From CBDAQA01 sp965247815 (GTDB lineage: Bacteria; Planctomycetota; Phycisphaerae; Tepidisphaerales; Tepidisphaeraceae): 64,000 nucleotides of DNA. Position numbers and translations under genes: made by a program. This document shows, piece after piece, positions 9,301 to 17,807 of the stretch. Within the stretch, counting starts at the first letter, position 1. Each line of letters starts with the position of its first letter. Location: NCBI GenBank assembly GCA_965247815.1, contig CBDFHW010000006.1, positions 1 through 64,000 on the forward strand, in the 5' to 3' direction. The notes under the pieces are model-generated. The model saw only the letters and a program-made list of their open reading frames with translations. It did not search any database and was not told where the DNA came from.

Positions 9301-10895
9301 AGGGTGCGAACCCCAGCGGCGGTGTGGTCGTCGACGTGAGCGGGAACGTGTTCGGCACGACCGCAGCCGGCGGCACTTATTCGAACGGAACTGTTTTCAA
9401 AGTCGCGATCGGCAGCGGAGTCGTGACGAGCCTGGCCTCGTTCGATGGCGTTCACGGCGCGTCTCCGGTCGGCACGCTCGTGATCGACGGGTCCGGGAAT
9501 CTGGTTGGTACGACCCCCGCCGGTGGGGACAGCGGATTGGGAACCGTGTTCGAGGTCGTCGCCGGTTCCAATTCAATTACCAACCTGATCTCGTTCTCGG
9601 GGCTCAACGGCGAACGGCCCCGCGGCGGTCTCCTGCTCGACTCGAACGGCAACCTTTTCGGAACGACCTTCGCCGGCGGATATGCATCAAGTGGAACCGT
9701 GTTCGAACTCGTTCCCGCGACGGTGCAGGTCGGGGCATACATCGACTCGACGTCACCGCCGGCGGTTCTACACGTTCAGATCGGCCCGGCGACGACGACC
9801 AACATCACGCTGCAAGCCGACGCGAACCCGCTCAGCGTCGACGTGCTGGCCGGCAGTGTGATTATCGGCACTTTCCCGCTGGCGTCGTTCAGTTCCGTGG
9901 TGATCGATGCCGACAGCAACAACGACAGCATCACGCTGAACCTGGGCGTGAACCTCGGCACCCGGCCGGTTACGATCGAAGGGGGCACCGGGATCGACAC
10001 GCTGAACGTGATCGGCACAACCGGGAACGACACGATTACAGCTAATGCGACCACGCTCACGGTCAATTCGACGCCCGTGTCGTTTTCGAACATCGCGGTG
10101 CTGAAGATCGATCCGCTCGGCGGGACCGATTCGTTAACCATTAGCAGCGGCTCGGTCGAGATCCCGGCTAACACCTCTGGCGGTTTGCTCGTCCGGCAGT
10201 TTTCGAATCTGACCATCGCAGGCGGCGCGAAGCTGATGATCGACCCTGCTGCCTCGACGACCAGCCGGACGCTGTTGGTGACCGCCGGGTTGAGTATCGA
10301 CCCGGCCGGGAAACTCGATCTGACCGGCAACGATCTGCTCGTCCACAACGGAATTTTTTCAACGATCTCTCAGCGCGTCACGAGCGGATTCGCCAGCGGA
10401 CTCTGGACCGGGCCCGGGATCGATTCGAGCTCAGCCAACGCCGACCCCCGGCACCTGACCGTGCTGGGCGCGATCGTGAACAACACGGGTTCCACCGCGA
10501 CCGTCCGGGCGAGCTTCGACGGACAGACCGCGGTCTACACCGACGTGCTGGTGAAATACACGTACTACGGCGATGCCAATCTGGACGGGACCGTCGACGG
10601 CAGCGACTACACCAAAATCGATGCCGGGTTCGGCACGCCGCTCACGGGCTGGCTGAACGGCGATTTCAATTACGACACCAAAATCGACGGCTCGGATTAC
10701 ACGCTGATCGATAACGCGTTCAACACACAAGGCGTCACGATGGCGTCGCAGATCGCGGCCGTCGCATCGGCCGGATCGGCACTCGCCGCAGTTCCCACCT
10801 CCGGGGGTCCGGGCGTCGCGACCCGTACGTCGATGCCGGACAATGCCGACCGGACCGAGGATCGCCGAAAGCTTCTGGAATCCGTCGGGTTGTAA
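6381..10895 (+). CDS. GloVer tandem-repeat surface protein with dockerin-like C-terminus
   Basis: This 1504-residue protein starts with a basic leader and the motif LEFLEHRVLFS, the same LE-x-R leader type as its upstream neighbour. From about residue 60 to 1115 I count 21 tandem repeats of about 50 residues. Their consensus is D-x-SGNLFGTT-x-x-GG...GTVFEIV-x-GS...ITTLASF-x-G-x-NGA-x-P. This is the repeat called GloVer in Gloeobacter and Verrucomicrobia and may form a beta-propeller-like or solenoid array. A beta-rich region follows, then the calcium-loop pair GDANLDGTVDGSDYTKID and GDFNYDTKIDGSDYTLID, and the tail EDRRKLLESVGL. It is predicted to be secreted and anchored; function unknown. 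The spacer 6191-6380 holds no gene. Confidence 0.85.
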   Translation: MGQAKLRGRPARKLQRRAVLPSIPVARGVLEFLEHRVLFSTYGLNSIVAFPATNNGSAPLAGLVADASGNLFGVSSLGGADNLGAVFEIVKNSGFVTPLASFTGVNGSDPEAALVIDASGNLFGTARGGGANAAGVVFEVVHGSGTVSVLASFDGNNGAVPSGTLVADPGGNLFGTASSGGPAGVGTIFEIVHGTHTITRLASFDGINGANPVGNLARDSAGNLFGATASGGATNDGTVFELPAGSGTITVIASLNAGTVGGLSSSGITLDAGGNLFGSTTNDPSGNGTVFEIVHNTTAVNVLATFNGSNGSGPDGGLIVDASGNVYGTTTGGGSGASTSGTVFEIATGSGVITTLASFDGKLQGSTPNGNLVRDTSGNLFGTAYGNGAGGAGTVFEVVAGSGTVTPLAALSTSPGAVPYSDLTPDSSGNLFGTTSTGGSGNGTVFEYVKSTGAVVTVATFSGIDGSDPEGKLAIDALGNLFGTTVSGGANGAGSVFEIVKNSGAVTTLASFSISDGANPGSGVVIDTARNLFGVASAGGTGDGVLFEVVKNSNAITDLHQFNGTDGLGPLAGLAFDPTGNLYGTTFGDGVTSLGTVFKYVVGSATFSTIASFNGTVGSSPAGPLTVTAAGDIFGTAQTGGNANGDGTVWKIVHNTSSIIDLGNFNSATTGANPRSGVYVDTAGNLFGTATNGGSTGLGTVWKLSTAGALTAVATFAGTNGAHPQAGLYADGTGNFFGTTTTGGAGAGTVYEIANASTTITRLFSFGPTNGVNPASALIADTAGNLFGTTPAGGVAGSGTVFEIVAGSHVVTTRASFTGANGSTPLAALLLDGSGNLFGTTSLGGANGVGSVFEIVSGSNAITTLASFNTTNGANPSGKLAIDSSGNLYGTAAAGGAGSAGVVFEVVKNSNTITDLAAFNTSNGANPVSDVTIDASGNLFGVARTGGLGFGTVFKVVKNSNAITVLATFIGTSQGANPSGGVVVDVSGNVFGTTAAGGTYSNGTVFKVAIGSGVVTSLASFDGVHGASPVGTLVIDGSGNLVGTTPAGGDSGLGTVFEVVAGSNSITNLISFSGLNGERPRGGLLLDSNGNLFGTTFAGGYASSGTVFELVPATVQVGAYIDSTSPPAVLHVQIGPATTTNITLQADANPLSVDVLAGSVIIGTFPLASFSSVVIDADSNNDSITLNLGVNLGTRPVTIEGGTGIDTLNVIGTTGNDTITANATTLTVNSTPVSFSNIAVLKIDPLGGTDSLTISSGSVEIPANTSGGLLVRQFSNLTIAGGAKLMIDPAASTTSRTLLVTAGLSIDPAGKLDLTGNDLLVHNGIFSTISQRVTSGFASGLWTGPGIDSSSANADPRHLTVLGAIVNNTGSTATVRASFDGQTAVYTDVLVKYTYYGDANLDGTVDGSDYTKIDAGFGTPLTGWLNGDFNYDTKIDGSDYTLIDNAFNTQGVTMASQIAAVASAGSALAAVPTSGGPGVATRTSMPDNADRTEDRRKLLESVGL

Positions 10896-11034
10896 CCGCC
10901 TCGCATTTCCAATTGGAAACCGGCAGTAGGTATATTCCCCTCATTGAAGTCGCACGGCCGCGGGTGTCTGTATAGGTCTCGTGTAACAGAGCAAGCGCCG
11001 GCAGCGTCATACCCGTATCTTTGCGAAGGGTCGA

Positions 11035-12486
11035 ATGTTTCGAAAATGGATCGCAAGTCTTTTGTTGCCGCTCGGTTTCACAGCCGGGACTCGCGCCGCC
11101 GCGCCGACCACGGCACCGGTGACGATGCCGACAACGGCGTTCACACAGACTGCCCGGCCCAACATGCTGCTGATGGTGGCCGACGATCTGTGCTGGCGCG
11201 ATACCGGGTTCACCGGCAATCCTGACGTTCAAACCCCGAACCTGAACCGGCTCCGGTCCGAAGGGTTATTGCTCCGGCAGATGTATTCGCCGGCCAGCAC
11301 GTGTACCCCGACGCGGTCGGCGCTGCTCACGGGGCTTTATAATGTTCGTTCGGGGGCGTACCCCAATCACAGCAACGTGCTGCCGGGAACGCGCAGCCTT
11401 TTTACGTATCTGCGGTCGGCCGGTTACCGGGTCGCGCTGCAGAATAAAGCCGACGTCCGCCCGGCGGCGTCGTTCCCGTTCGAGTACATCGAAGGCGCCG
11501 ACGAATATTCCAAAGCCCGCGAGTTCATCACCCGGGACCTCGGTCAGCCGTGGCTGCTCGATTTCGGATCGAACGACCCGCACGACCCCTGGACGCGGGG
11601 TCCCCGGCGGTTATACGACCCGGCGAAACTGACGGTGCCGCCTTACCTTCACGACAACGCGGTGACTCGGAAAAACATCGCCGCTTATTATGCCGCGATC
11701 ACCAAGCTGGACATGCAGGTCGGGGCGTTGCTGGACCTGCTCGAGGAAACCGACCAGATCAACAACACGCTGGTAATGTTCGTCAGCGAACAGGGAAGCT
11801 CATTTCCGTACGGCGGGAAATGGACCGCGTACGAAAACGGAATTCGATCGGCGGCGGTCGTGCGGTGGCCCGGGCACATCAAAGCCAACGGCGTCACCGA
11901 CGCGATGATGCAGTACGTCGACGTCGTCCCGACATTCCTCGCGGCGGCGGGCATCGACCCGACGAAGCTCGACACCGGCTGCCCTGACGCGACGGGGTCA
12001 CGGGAAATGGACGGCCGAAGTTTTCTGGACGTGATGCTCGGCCGGAGTGACAAGCTGCGGGACGTCATCTTCGCCCAGCACACGGCCATGGGTGTGTACG
12101 GGACAATCGGGCCGTTCCCGGTTCGGACTGCGGCGACGATTCGGTATCAATATATCCGATGTCTGGCCCCCAAGTACACGTTCTCGATTAACGGGTGGAG
12201 ACTGTCCAAGGTGCTTCAGTCCTGGACGGCAGACGCGCAATCCGACTTCGAACTCGCCAAGCGGGTCGACCAACTGTATCACCCGCCCGTCGAGGCGTTG
12301 TACGACTTGTCGGCGGACCCTTACGAACTGAAAAATATCGTGAACGACCCGTCGCTCGCGGGTGTGAGGAACGACCTGGCTCACCAATTGGACGCGTGGA
12401 TGCAGCAGCAGGGGGACCACGGCCTGCAGACGGAAATGCAGTTCGAGCAGCACATGCGGAAATCAGAAAAAGGCGATTCGGATTAA
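11035..12486 (+). CDS. Secreted sulfatase (type I, formylglycine-dependent)
   Basis: The 483-residue protein has an N-terminal signal peptide (FRKWIASLLLPLGFTAGTRAAA). The sulfatase signature STCTPTRSALLTG contains Cys90 in C-T-P-T-R, the residue converted to formylglycine by the maturation enzyme. Metal-binding aspartates are in VADDLCW (Asp50-Asp51). A second active-site segment reads SEQGSSFPYGGKW, a variant of the more usual DHG pattern. It most resembles heparan- or mucin-type S1 sulfatases that use the EQG form, but the substrate cannot be assigned. Planctomycetes commonly carry many such enzymes for sulfated polysaccharides. It stands alone, with an outer-membrane barrel gene convergent to it 30 bases downstream. 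No maturation enzyme is in the window. Confidence 0.9.
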   Translation: MFRKWIASLLLPLGFTAGTRAAAPTTAPVTMPTTAFTQTARPNMLLMVADDLCWRDTGFTGNPDVQTPNLNRLRSEGLLLRQMYSPASTCTPTRSALLTGLYNVRSGAYPNHSNVLPGTRSLFTYLRSAGYRVALQNKADVRPAASFPFEYIEGADEYSKAREFITRDLGQPWLLDFGSNDPHDPWTRGPRRLYDPAKLTVPPYLHDNAVTRKNIAAYYAAITKLDMQVGALLDLLEETDQINNTLVMFVSEQGSSFPYGGKWTAYENGIRSAAVVRWPGHIKANGVTDAMMQYVDVVPTFLAAAGIDPTKLDTGCPDATGSREMDGRSFLDVMLGRSDKLRDVIFAQHTAMGVYGTIGPFPVRTAATIRYQYIRCLAPKYTFSINGWRLSKVLQSWTADAQSDFELAKRVDQLYHPPVEALYDLSADPYELKNIVNDPSLAGVRNDLAHQLDAWMQQQGDHGLQTEMQFEQHMRKSEKGDSD

Positions 12487-12515
12487 TCCCGACCGACGTA
12501 GGAACGCCCCGCCGA

Positions 12516-13562
12516 TCAATACCGGAATTTCAGCCCGACCCCGCCCCAGACTTCGGAGTTCGCGAGGATCGCGTTGGAAAACCGACCGGTGTAGGTGAGA
12601 TACCCTTCGATGGCGAACTGGCCGTAACGGGGGGTCATGTGGAACAGGTGGTTCAGCGAGAACGTGCCGGTGAGGCCCAGGTCGTAGTGCTGGAACCCGC
12701 TGGAATGCGGGGAGACGGTGACGAACTGCTGGGGAAAATGCGAGACGTAACCGACGTCGCCGTAGGGCGTGAGGGTGAACCCGAAGTCTTCGAAATCGAA
12801 ATCGTGTTTCAGGCCCGCCTCGAGATACCAGCCTTTGTTCCGCTGGTAGTCGTACGCGCCGTAGACGTACGGTGACAGGATCGGCTTGGGGGTCAGGAAG
12901 AAATACGAGTCGTCGAGCGACAGGCGGATGTACGTCTCGGCCGTGTTCGGGCTGGGGTTGAACCGCTCGCGCTCGGGATAGATATACGCGTTGAGCCCGA
13001 CGCTGAAAACCAGCGGCCGAATCGTGTAATCGAACCCGAAGAACGGGCGAATTTCCTGGAACCGGCTGAGGGGGTCGGAGTCGTTGATGTTGGCGAACAC
13101 GCCGACGAACGGGTGCGGCAGCCTGCCAAGATTGAACGACACTTTTGCATCGGCTTGGAAATTCGACGCGTGCAGCTTGCCGACCACGGGCTGGCCGGGG
13201 ACGTTGGAATAGACCGCGCGGTTGTGGCTGACGCCGCGGTAGACGTCGTCGGTCAGATAACGGAAGTCGAGCTCGACGTTCGCGCCCCCTTTGTTGGTGC
13301 CGTCCTCTTCACGTTCGGCTTCGATCGGCGCGTAGACGGTGGGCGGGTCGGGGAGTGCGAGCAGTTTCGGCACGGCATCATTAAACGCTTGTTCGCCGTA
13401 GGCCTGATTAGGGTCAGTCGCGGCTCGGTCATCCGCGGTAAGGGCGTCGAGCGCGGACGTGGAGTACAGGGGGGCAGGAGTCGCTGGGGGCACGGTCTGT
13501 GCCGGCGCGACAGTGCCGAACCCGAGGACGATCGCACTGATCCACCAGCCGCACGGTCGCAT
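12516..13562 (-). CDS. Outer-membrane beta-barrel protein (TorF-like putative porin)
   Basis: This protein has 348 residues. The start at 13562 is supported by GAGGGA six bases upstream. It has a signal peptide (WWISAIVLGFGTVAPAQ), a proline/alanine-rich linker, then alternating aromatic strands (VELDFRYLTDDVYRGVSHN; AYIYPERERFNPSPNTAETYI). It ends in GGVGLKFRY, a C-terminal beta-signal with a terminal aromatic residue, as expected for BAM-dependent insertion. The RYLTDDVYRGVS segment resembles the strand near the start of TorF-type barrel proteins. Substrate unknown. The gene converges on the sulfatase. The leader 13563-13713 holds no gene. Confidence 0.75.
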   Translation of the reverse strand: MRPCGWWISAIVLGFGTVAPAQTVPPATPAPLYSTSALDALTADDRAATDPNQAYGEQAFNDAVPKLLALPDPPTVYAPIEAEREEDGTNKGGANVELDFRYLTDDVYRGVSHNRAVYSNVPGQPVVGKLHASNFQADAKVSFNLGRLPHPFVGVFANINDSDPLSRFQEIRPFFGFDYTIRPLVFSVGLNAYIYPERERFNPSPNTAETYIRLSLDDSYFFLTPKPILSPYVYGAYDYQRNKGWYLEAGLKHDFDFEDFGFTLTPYGDVGYVSHFPQQFVTVSPHSSGFQHYDLGLTGTFSLNHLFHMTPRYGQFAIEGYLTYTGRFSNAILANSEVWGGVGLKFRY

Positions 13563-13713
13563 GAAGATCCCTCGCAGAACAGAGGCAGCCCGCTGCCCCG
13601 AAGCCCGCGTCGAACCATACCGACCGCGGCTGGAGTTGTCACGAAACGGGTATACGGGCTTTGGGAGCAGACGGGCTCGCTGAAGCGAGCACCGCCGGTG
13701 GGATGCGCCGTCG

Positions 13714-13947
13714 TTAATCGCGGACTGTGAGCGCGGTGACCTGCCCCATGAGGAACTGTGCCGTAACCGTTTGACCGACGGCGGGCACCGACTTGGACGC
13801 GTGTTCAGGGACGCGCAAAATCATTGCGGAGTTCGAATCGTCGTCGAGCCGGTCGGCGTGCACTTCGTAATAGACGTCGCCGTGGATAGTGAACGGCCGC
13901 ACGTCGGTCACGCGGACGACCCAACTTCCAGTCATGGGAAACTGCAT
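13714..13947 (-). CDS. Small hypothetical protein, possibly OB-like
   Basis: This 77-residue acidic protein starts MQFPMTGSWVV; an internal ATG at 13935 is an alternative start. It is mostly beta strands (VYYEVHADRLDDD; QTVTAQFLMGQVTALTV), as in a small beta barrel. There is no signal peptide, cysteine or known motif. It lies 57 bases downstream of the phosphate cotransporter gene on the same strand and could be co-transcribed with it. The family is not recognised. Coding status rests on an uninterrupted frame with balanced composition and the lack of a better frame on either strand. Confidence 0.5.
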   Translation of the reverse strand: MQFPMTGSWVVRVTDVRPFTIHGDVYYEVHADRLDDDSNSAMILRVPEHASKSVPAVGQTVTAQFLMGQVTALTVRD

Positions 13948-14004
13948 CCGATCGAGCGTACCGGCCGCGGCGGCCGATGCAACGCACGGCGCGGGGGCAA
14001 TCCG

Positions 14005-15726
14005 TCAGACCGCTTCGCGGTTCGCTCGAAACAACTCGGCGTGATCGATGGCGGTGGTCATGCCCTGCTCTTCGTCGGGGTCCATCATCAGCGGCAACGT
14101 GGTCGAATAGGACTCCTGTTTCTGCAGGACGCCGTAGGCGACATGGGCGACGTGACTGTTGATCCGGCGGAGGTTGCCGACGATGTCGAGGTACAACGCA
14201 CTGACCTCGTGCGAATCGATCTGCCGGCGGTTCATGCGGTTGAAGTGCAGGTCCCGAAGCTCGGCGGCGCGGCGGTTGATCGCTTCCTTGTGTCTTAGCA
14301 GCTTCTGCGCCAGCAGCGGGTCGCGGGTGTGAAACGCGGCGTCGGCGATCACCATGTTCTCGCAGATGAACTTGCAGAACGCGTCGAGCTCCCGGCGGGC
14401 TTCGGGCGAGAAGTTCACGCCGAGCTTCATCTTCTTCATCACCAGTTCGCAGAGGTTTTTCTCGATCACGTCGCCGACGCTTTCCAATTCCGACAGGTAA
14501 CGGAGCTGCCGCATCTGTTCGGCGGACTGGTCGGCGTCGAGATTCTCAGCGCCCAGCTGCGCGAGAAACCGCTGCACTTCGCGGTCCAGCAAATCGATCT
14601 GGTCGTCGGTCTCGGCCACCTGGCGGACCAGCGGTTCGTCCTTGTCCTTCATGGCCCGCCAGAGGTCGGCGATCATGCCGCGGACGATGTCCGAGACCCG
14701 CAAAATCTCACGCAACGACTGGCCCAGCGCGAGGCTGGCACTGTCGATCGTCGAATCATTGATGTACTTGGGCCCGAAGATTTCGGTCCGCTTGGTGTCC
14801 GGCTCGTGAACCAGTTTGCTCACCAGCCAGGTGAGTGCGGACACGACCGGGAGAACGGCGATCGCCTTGATCAGGTTGAAAGCCGTGTGCGTGTTGGCGA
14901 TGTGCTGCATGAGCGTGCCGGGCGTTCGCTCGAGGGCCGGCAGGGTCCACTTCAGGGTGGACAGGACGGCGATCCCGATCGCGGTCTTGGCCATGAGGTT
15001 GGCGACCGCGAACCGCCGGGAGGTGATCTGCGACCAGCCCATGAAGACGGTGGTGAGCCCGACACCGACGTTCGCGCCGACGACGGAGGCCACGGCGGAC
15101 GTGATCGGGAAGACCACCCCGCTGCTGCCGACCAGCGCGACGACCAAACCGACCGTGGCGGTGCTCGACTGCAACACGACCGCAAAAAGTGCCGCCAGCG
15201 CGGCCATGCCGTACGGGTGATGCTCGGCGATCTCCAACAGATGACCGAGGTCGCCGTTGGGGTCGAAGGTCGATGCCGCCTGCTGAATCACACCGATTCC
15301 CATGAACAGAAACCCGAAGCTCAGCAGCACCTGGCCGAGCCCGCGTGTCTTGCTCGCCTTGGCGTACTGGTACAGCGCGACGCCGAAGAGCACGAACATC
15401 GGCCCGAAGTGTTCGATATGCAGCGACAGGAGCTGAACGGTAATCGTCAGCCCGATGTCGGCCCCGAGCGCGAGAATCAGCATCTGCTTGGGCGAGATTC
15501 CGTATGACTGCACGGACTGAACTGCCAATGCCGACAGACTGGTGCTCGAAGGGACCAGCAGAGAAATGCCCAGCCCGCCGGTAAACGCACGGACCGGGTG
15601 GTTGGCTACGCTCTGAAGCCACGGACCGAGCTGATCACCGAAAAGGCGGTCTAAACCCTTACGCAGGCACCGAACACCGTGCAGAATGAGCGCGACCCCA
15701 CCGAGAATGGTTAAAAATTGCAGCAT
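14005..15726 (-). CDS. Na/Pi cotransporter family protein with PhoU-like C-terminal domain
   Basis: This 573-residue inner-membrane protein has the two inverted repeats of the Na+/phosphate cotransporter (PF02690) family. The first holds the LLVPSSTSLSALAVQS motif and the second LQSSTATVGLVVALVGSSG, the QSS(S/T)AT signature that lines the transport site. About eight membrane segments precede a cytoplasmic PhoU-like helical domain from about residue 340. The architecture matches YjbB/NptA proteins that move phosphate or limit phosphate uptake. A candidate Pho box lies about 100 bases upstream of the start (see the regulatory entry). No phosphate ABC transporter is present in the window. Confidence 0.9.
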   Translation of the reverse strand: MLQFLTILGGVALILHGVRCLRKGLDRLFGDQLGPWLQSVANHPVRAFTGGLGISLLVPSSTSLSALAVQSVQSYGISPKQMLILALGADIGLTITVQLLSLHIEHFGPMFVLFGVALYQYAKASKTRGLGQVLLSFGFLFMGIGVIQQAASTFDPNGDLGHLLEIAEHHPYGMAALAALFAVVLQSSTATVGLVVALVGSSGVVFPITSAVASVVGANVGVGLTTVFMGWSQITSRRFAVANLMAKTAIGIAVLSTLKWTLPALERTPGTLMQHIANTHTAFNLIKAIAVLPVVSALTWLVSKLVHEPDTKRTEIFGPKYINDSTIDSASLALGQSLREILRVSDIVRGMIADLWRAMKDKDEPLVRQVAETDDQIDLLDREVQRFLAQLGAENLDADQSAEQMRQLRYLSELESVGDVIEKNLCELVMKKMKLGVNFSPEARRELDAFCKFICENMVIADAAFHTRDPLLAQKLLRHKEAINRRAAELRDLHFNRMNRRQIDSHEVSALYLDIVGNLRRINSHVAHVAYGVLQKQESYSTTLPLMMDPDEEQGMTTAIDHAELFRANREAV

Positions 15727-15821
15727 GGGCTAAGTGGTGGACCGGGAGATTTGATAGAACGAATTAACTTGGCAAGACACTACCGAACTCCAATCCTCTT
15801 CAAACGCGTGGTTTGCATATT

Positions 15822-15861
15822 ATGACAGATTCCTAACAGGATCATAGCGCAATCTTAACAA
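15822..15861 (-). promoter_or_regulatory. Candidate Pho box upstream of the Na/Pi cotransporter
   Basis: On the minus strand, CTGTTAG (15839-15833), the spacer GAAT, then CTGTCAT (15828-15822) reproduce the PhoB-box layout of two 7-base repeats separated by 4 bases. A further copy of the core TGTTA sits exactly 22 bases (two 11-base steps) upstream at 15860-15856. The box ends 95 bases before the start codon at 15726. Assignment as a PhoB site is inference from the consensus CTGTCAT-N4-CTGT and from the phosphate-related target gene. The rest of the 343-base spacer (15727-16069) shows no gene. Confidence 0.45.
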
Positions 15862-15880
15862 AAATGCGAAATCGCATTTT
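15861..15880. other. Perfect short palindrome AAAATGCGA/TCGCATTTT
   Basis: AAAATGCGA at 15861-15869 is followed by AA and its exact reverse complement at 15872-15880, with a further T on the plus strand. It can fold as an 8-base stem with an AAAT loop. It adjoins the candidate Pho box, so it could be an operator. It could equally be a weak bidirectional terminator between the divergent cotransporter leader and the end of the ABC permease gene. Confidence 0.4.
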
Positions 15881-16069
15881 TCGGTAACTCTGGTCACCGT
15901 GCGCCCGAACGATTCAAGATTTTGGGAACAAGGGGGCCGATGATACACATCGCCGGTCGAGTGGCGCGCTTTGCACCAGGCGATGCACAGCGTTCGAGTC
16001 GTTCTAGAGATTCATCGACCGGTCGCGCCGGCATCATGAGCGGTGACAAACTTTGCTCACCCCGCTTCG

Positions 16070-17767
16070 TCAAAGCCGATCGGTAAAAATGCGGCTGGTC
16101 AATTTTCGACCCAGAAGAAACAGTACCAGCGACGCCCCCACGGGCACGAGCACGCCGATCATCATCAGTAGAGACGCTTCGATCATCGAGTCGGACCGCG
16201 CCTGGTGAAGCCAGGTCATGAGCGTTGGCGTCAGCACCTGCGGGCGGTTGGGGAACAGCAGCACCGTGGCTGGAACTTCGGTCATCGACAGCGCCCCGAC
16301 CAGCAGCGCGCCGGCGACGAGCGTCGGCCAGGCGAGCGGCCACACGACCGACACGGCCGTGCGGAACGCGCCCGCGCCGTCCAGGGAAGCCATCTCGCGG
16401 AGTTCACGCCAGCCCCGCCCCCAGGCCCCCCGTGCCCCCGCCAGCGCCAGCCAGCCGAACCGCCCGACGTATGCGATCACCGGCACCGGAAACGCCCCGT
16501 ACGCCCAGTCGAGCCAGGGGTGGTTGTAGATTCGAATCAGCGCGATCGCGAGCAGTTGCCCGCCGATCAAAAACGTGACCGCCGCGACCGCCATCAACCC
16601 GGGCATCCACCGACCCGCGGCCGAGAAAGCCGACACCGCCGCGACGCCCGCCGCGACCGCCGCGACGAAGATCGCCCCTTCTACTTCCGGCGCGAACTCG
16701 TTGAACATGCTCGGCAGTGAGAACGGGATACGCAGCGAATGCACCAGCGACCAGACCGGCACGCCGACGTTCAGAACCACGAGCAGCAACGTCAGCCACA
16801 CCGCCCATGCGGGGGCATCGAGCACGCGGGGCCAGGTGCCGGTGGTCGGGACGTCGGTTTCGGACCGACTCGCGCCCCAGACGGCGAGCACCGCGAGCAC
16901 CGTCGTGCAGCCGAGCAACGGCAATGTCGCCGCCACCGACGCCCCCGCCCGCGCGGCCTGGTCCGGGGACGACGCCCGCGCCCCGCCGCCCTGCCCCATC
17001 GTCACGGTCATCGAGTTGTTCACCGAGCTCATCGCGCCGGTGTCGAAGACCATCCGCACTTCGGTCGCGACGACGCTGATGCCGGTCGGTTCGTACACCG
17101 CAAATTCCTGCGTCCCCAGCACGGTCACGATCGCCACCGACGCGACGATCGGCCCGCGCATCAGCCTGAACGTGGTCCGCCAGAGCGCGCCGTCGAGTGC
17201 CGCCTGCTGCTGAACCGCCGTGTCCATCTGCCGGAGAGAGAGCCCGATTAATCCTGCCGGCACCGCCCACAACCAGCTCGCCAATGACCAGATGCACCGG
17301 AAAACGTCGACCGGTCCGCCGGCGGGTGTCGGGATGCGCATGGCGTGGGCCTGACCGAAATACCGGGTCGAAAAATCGACGACGAACATCTGGAGCAGCC
17401 GGAGACACTGCGACCAGCCGTACGCGTAAGACAGCGACGGCATTAGCAGCGCCACCGGCAGGACCAGCCATAGCACTCGCGCAAGCCACCCGCGCCCGCG
17501 GCCCAGAACGACCGCGGCGGGCAACCCCATTGCCGTCGCGATCAGTGCCGCGGCGCCGTTGTATCCGACCGTTCGCAGCAGCAGTCCGGCGCGGAATTCA
17601 GTCAGCCAGATTTCCGATCGCACGTCGGGGTTCAGCAACACCGCGCCGGCCATCCATACGAGCGGCATCAGGCAGCAGACGAACGCGATCGCGACCGCCG
17701 GAGCCGCGGTGAAGACGGCCGACCTTGTCATTTGAAAACGAAATGTAGTCGGCGGGCGTTTAGACAT
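16070..17767 (-). CDS. ABC transporter permease (fused two-domain, iron/thiamine type)
   Basis: About 565 residues from the ATG at 17767 (MSKRPPTTF). Alternative starts are 17827, overlapping the upstream gene by 20 bases, and 17731; none has a clear ribosome site. The protein has about twelve membrane segments in two halves, as in FbpB/ThiP-like permeases of ferric-ion or small-solute importers. Each half has an EAA-like cytoplasmic loop before the last segments (REMASLDGAGAFRTAVSVVWPLAWP in the second). It follows the VWA gene on the same strand. No binding protein or ABC ATPase lies nearby, so the substrate is open and the partners must be encoded elsewhere. Confidence 0.78.
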   Translation of the reverse strand: MSKRPPTTFRFQMTRSAVFTAAPAVAIAFVCCLMPLVWMAGAVLLNPDVRSEIWLTEFRAGLLLRTVGYNGAAALIATAMGLPAAVVLGRGRGWLARVLWLVLPVALLMPSLSYAYGWSQCLRLLQMFVVDFSTRYFGQAHAMRIPTPAGGPVDVFRCIWSLASWLWAVPAGLIGLSLRQMDTAVQQQAALDGALWRTTFRLMRGPIVASVAIVTVLGTQEFAVYEPTGISVVATEVRMVFDTGAMSSVNNSMTVTMGQGGGARASSPDQAARAGASVAATLPLLGCTTVLAVLAVWGASRSETDVPTTGTWPRVLDAPAWAVWLTLLLVVLNVGVPVWSLVHSLRIPFSLPSMFNEFAPEVEGAIFVAAVAAGVAAVSAFSAAGRWMPGLMAVAAVTFLIGGQLLAIALIRIYNHPWLDWAYGAFPVPVIAYVGRFGWLALAGARGAWGRGWRELREMASLDGAGAFRTAVSVVWPLAWPTLVAGALLVGALSMTEVPATVLLFPNRPQVLTPTLMTWLHQARSDSMIEASLLMMIGVLVPVGASLVLFLLGRKLTSRIFTDRL

Positions 17768-17807
17768 AAGAGGCGGCGTCGCAGTGTCCGTCCCCGCGAT
17801 GGGAATG

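Noticed and set aside
14329..15507. 392-residue plus-strand open frame opposite the Na/Pi cotransporter
   Set aside because: Composition is typical of an antisense shadow and the opposite strand has an unmistakable transporter.
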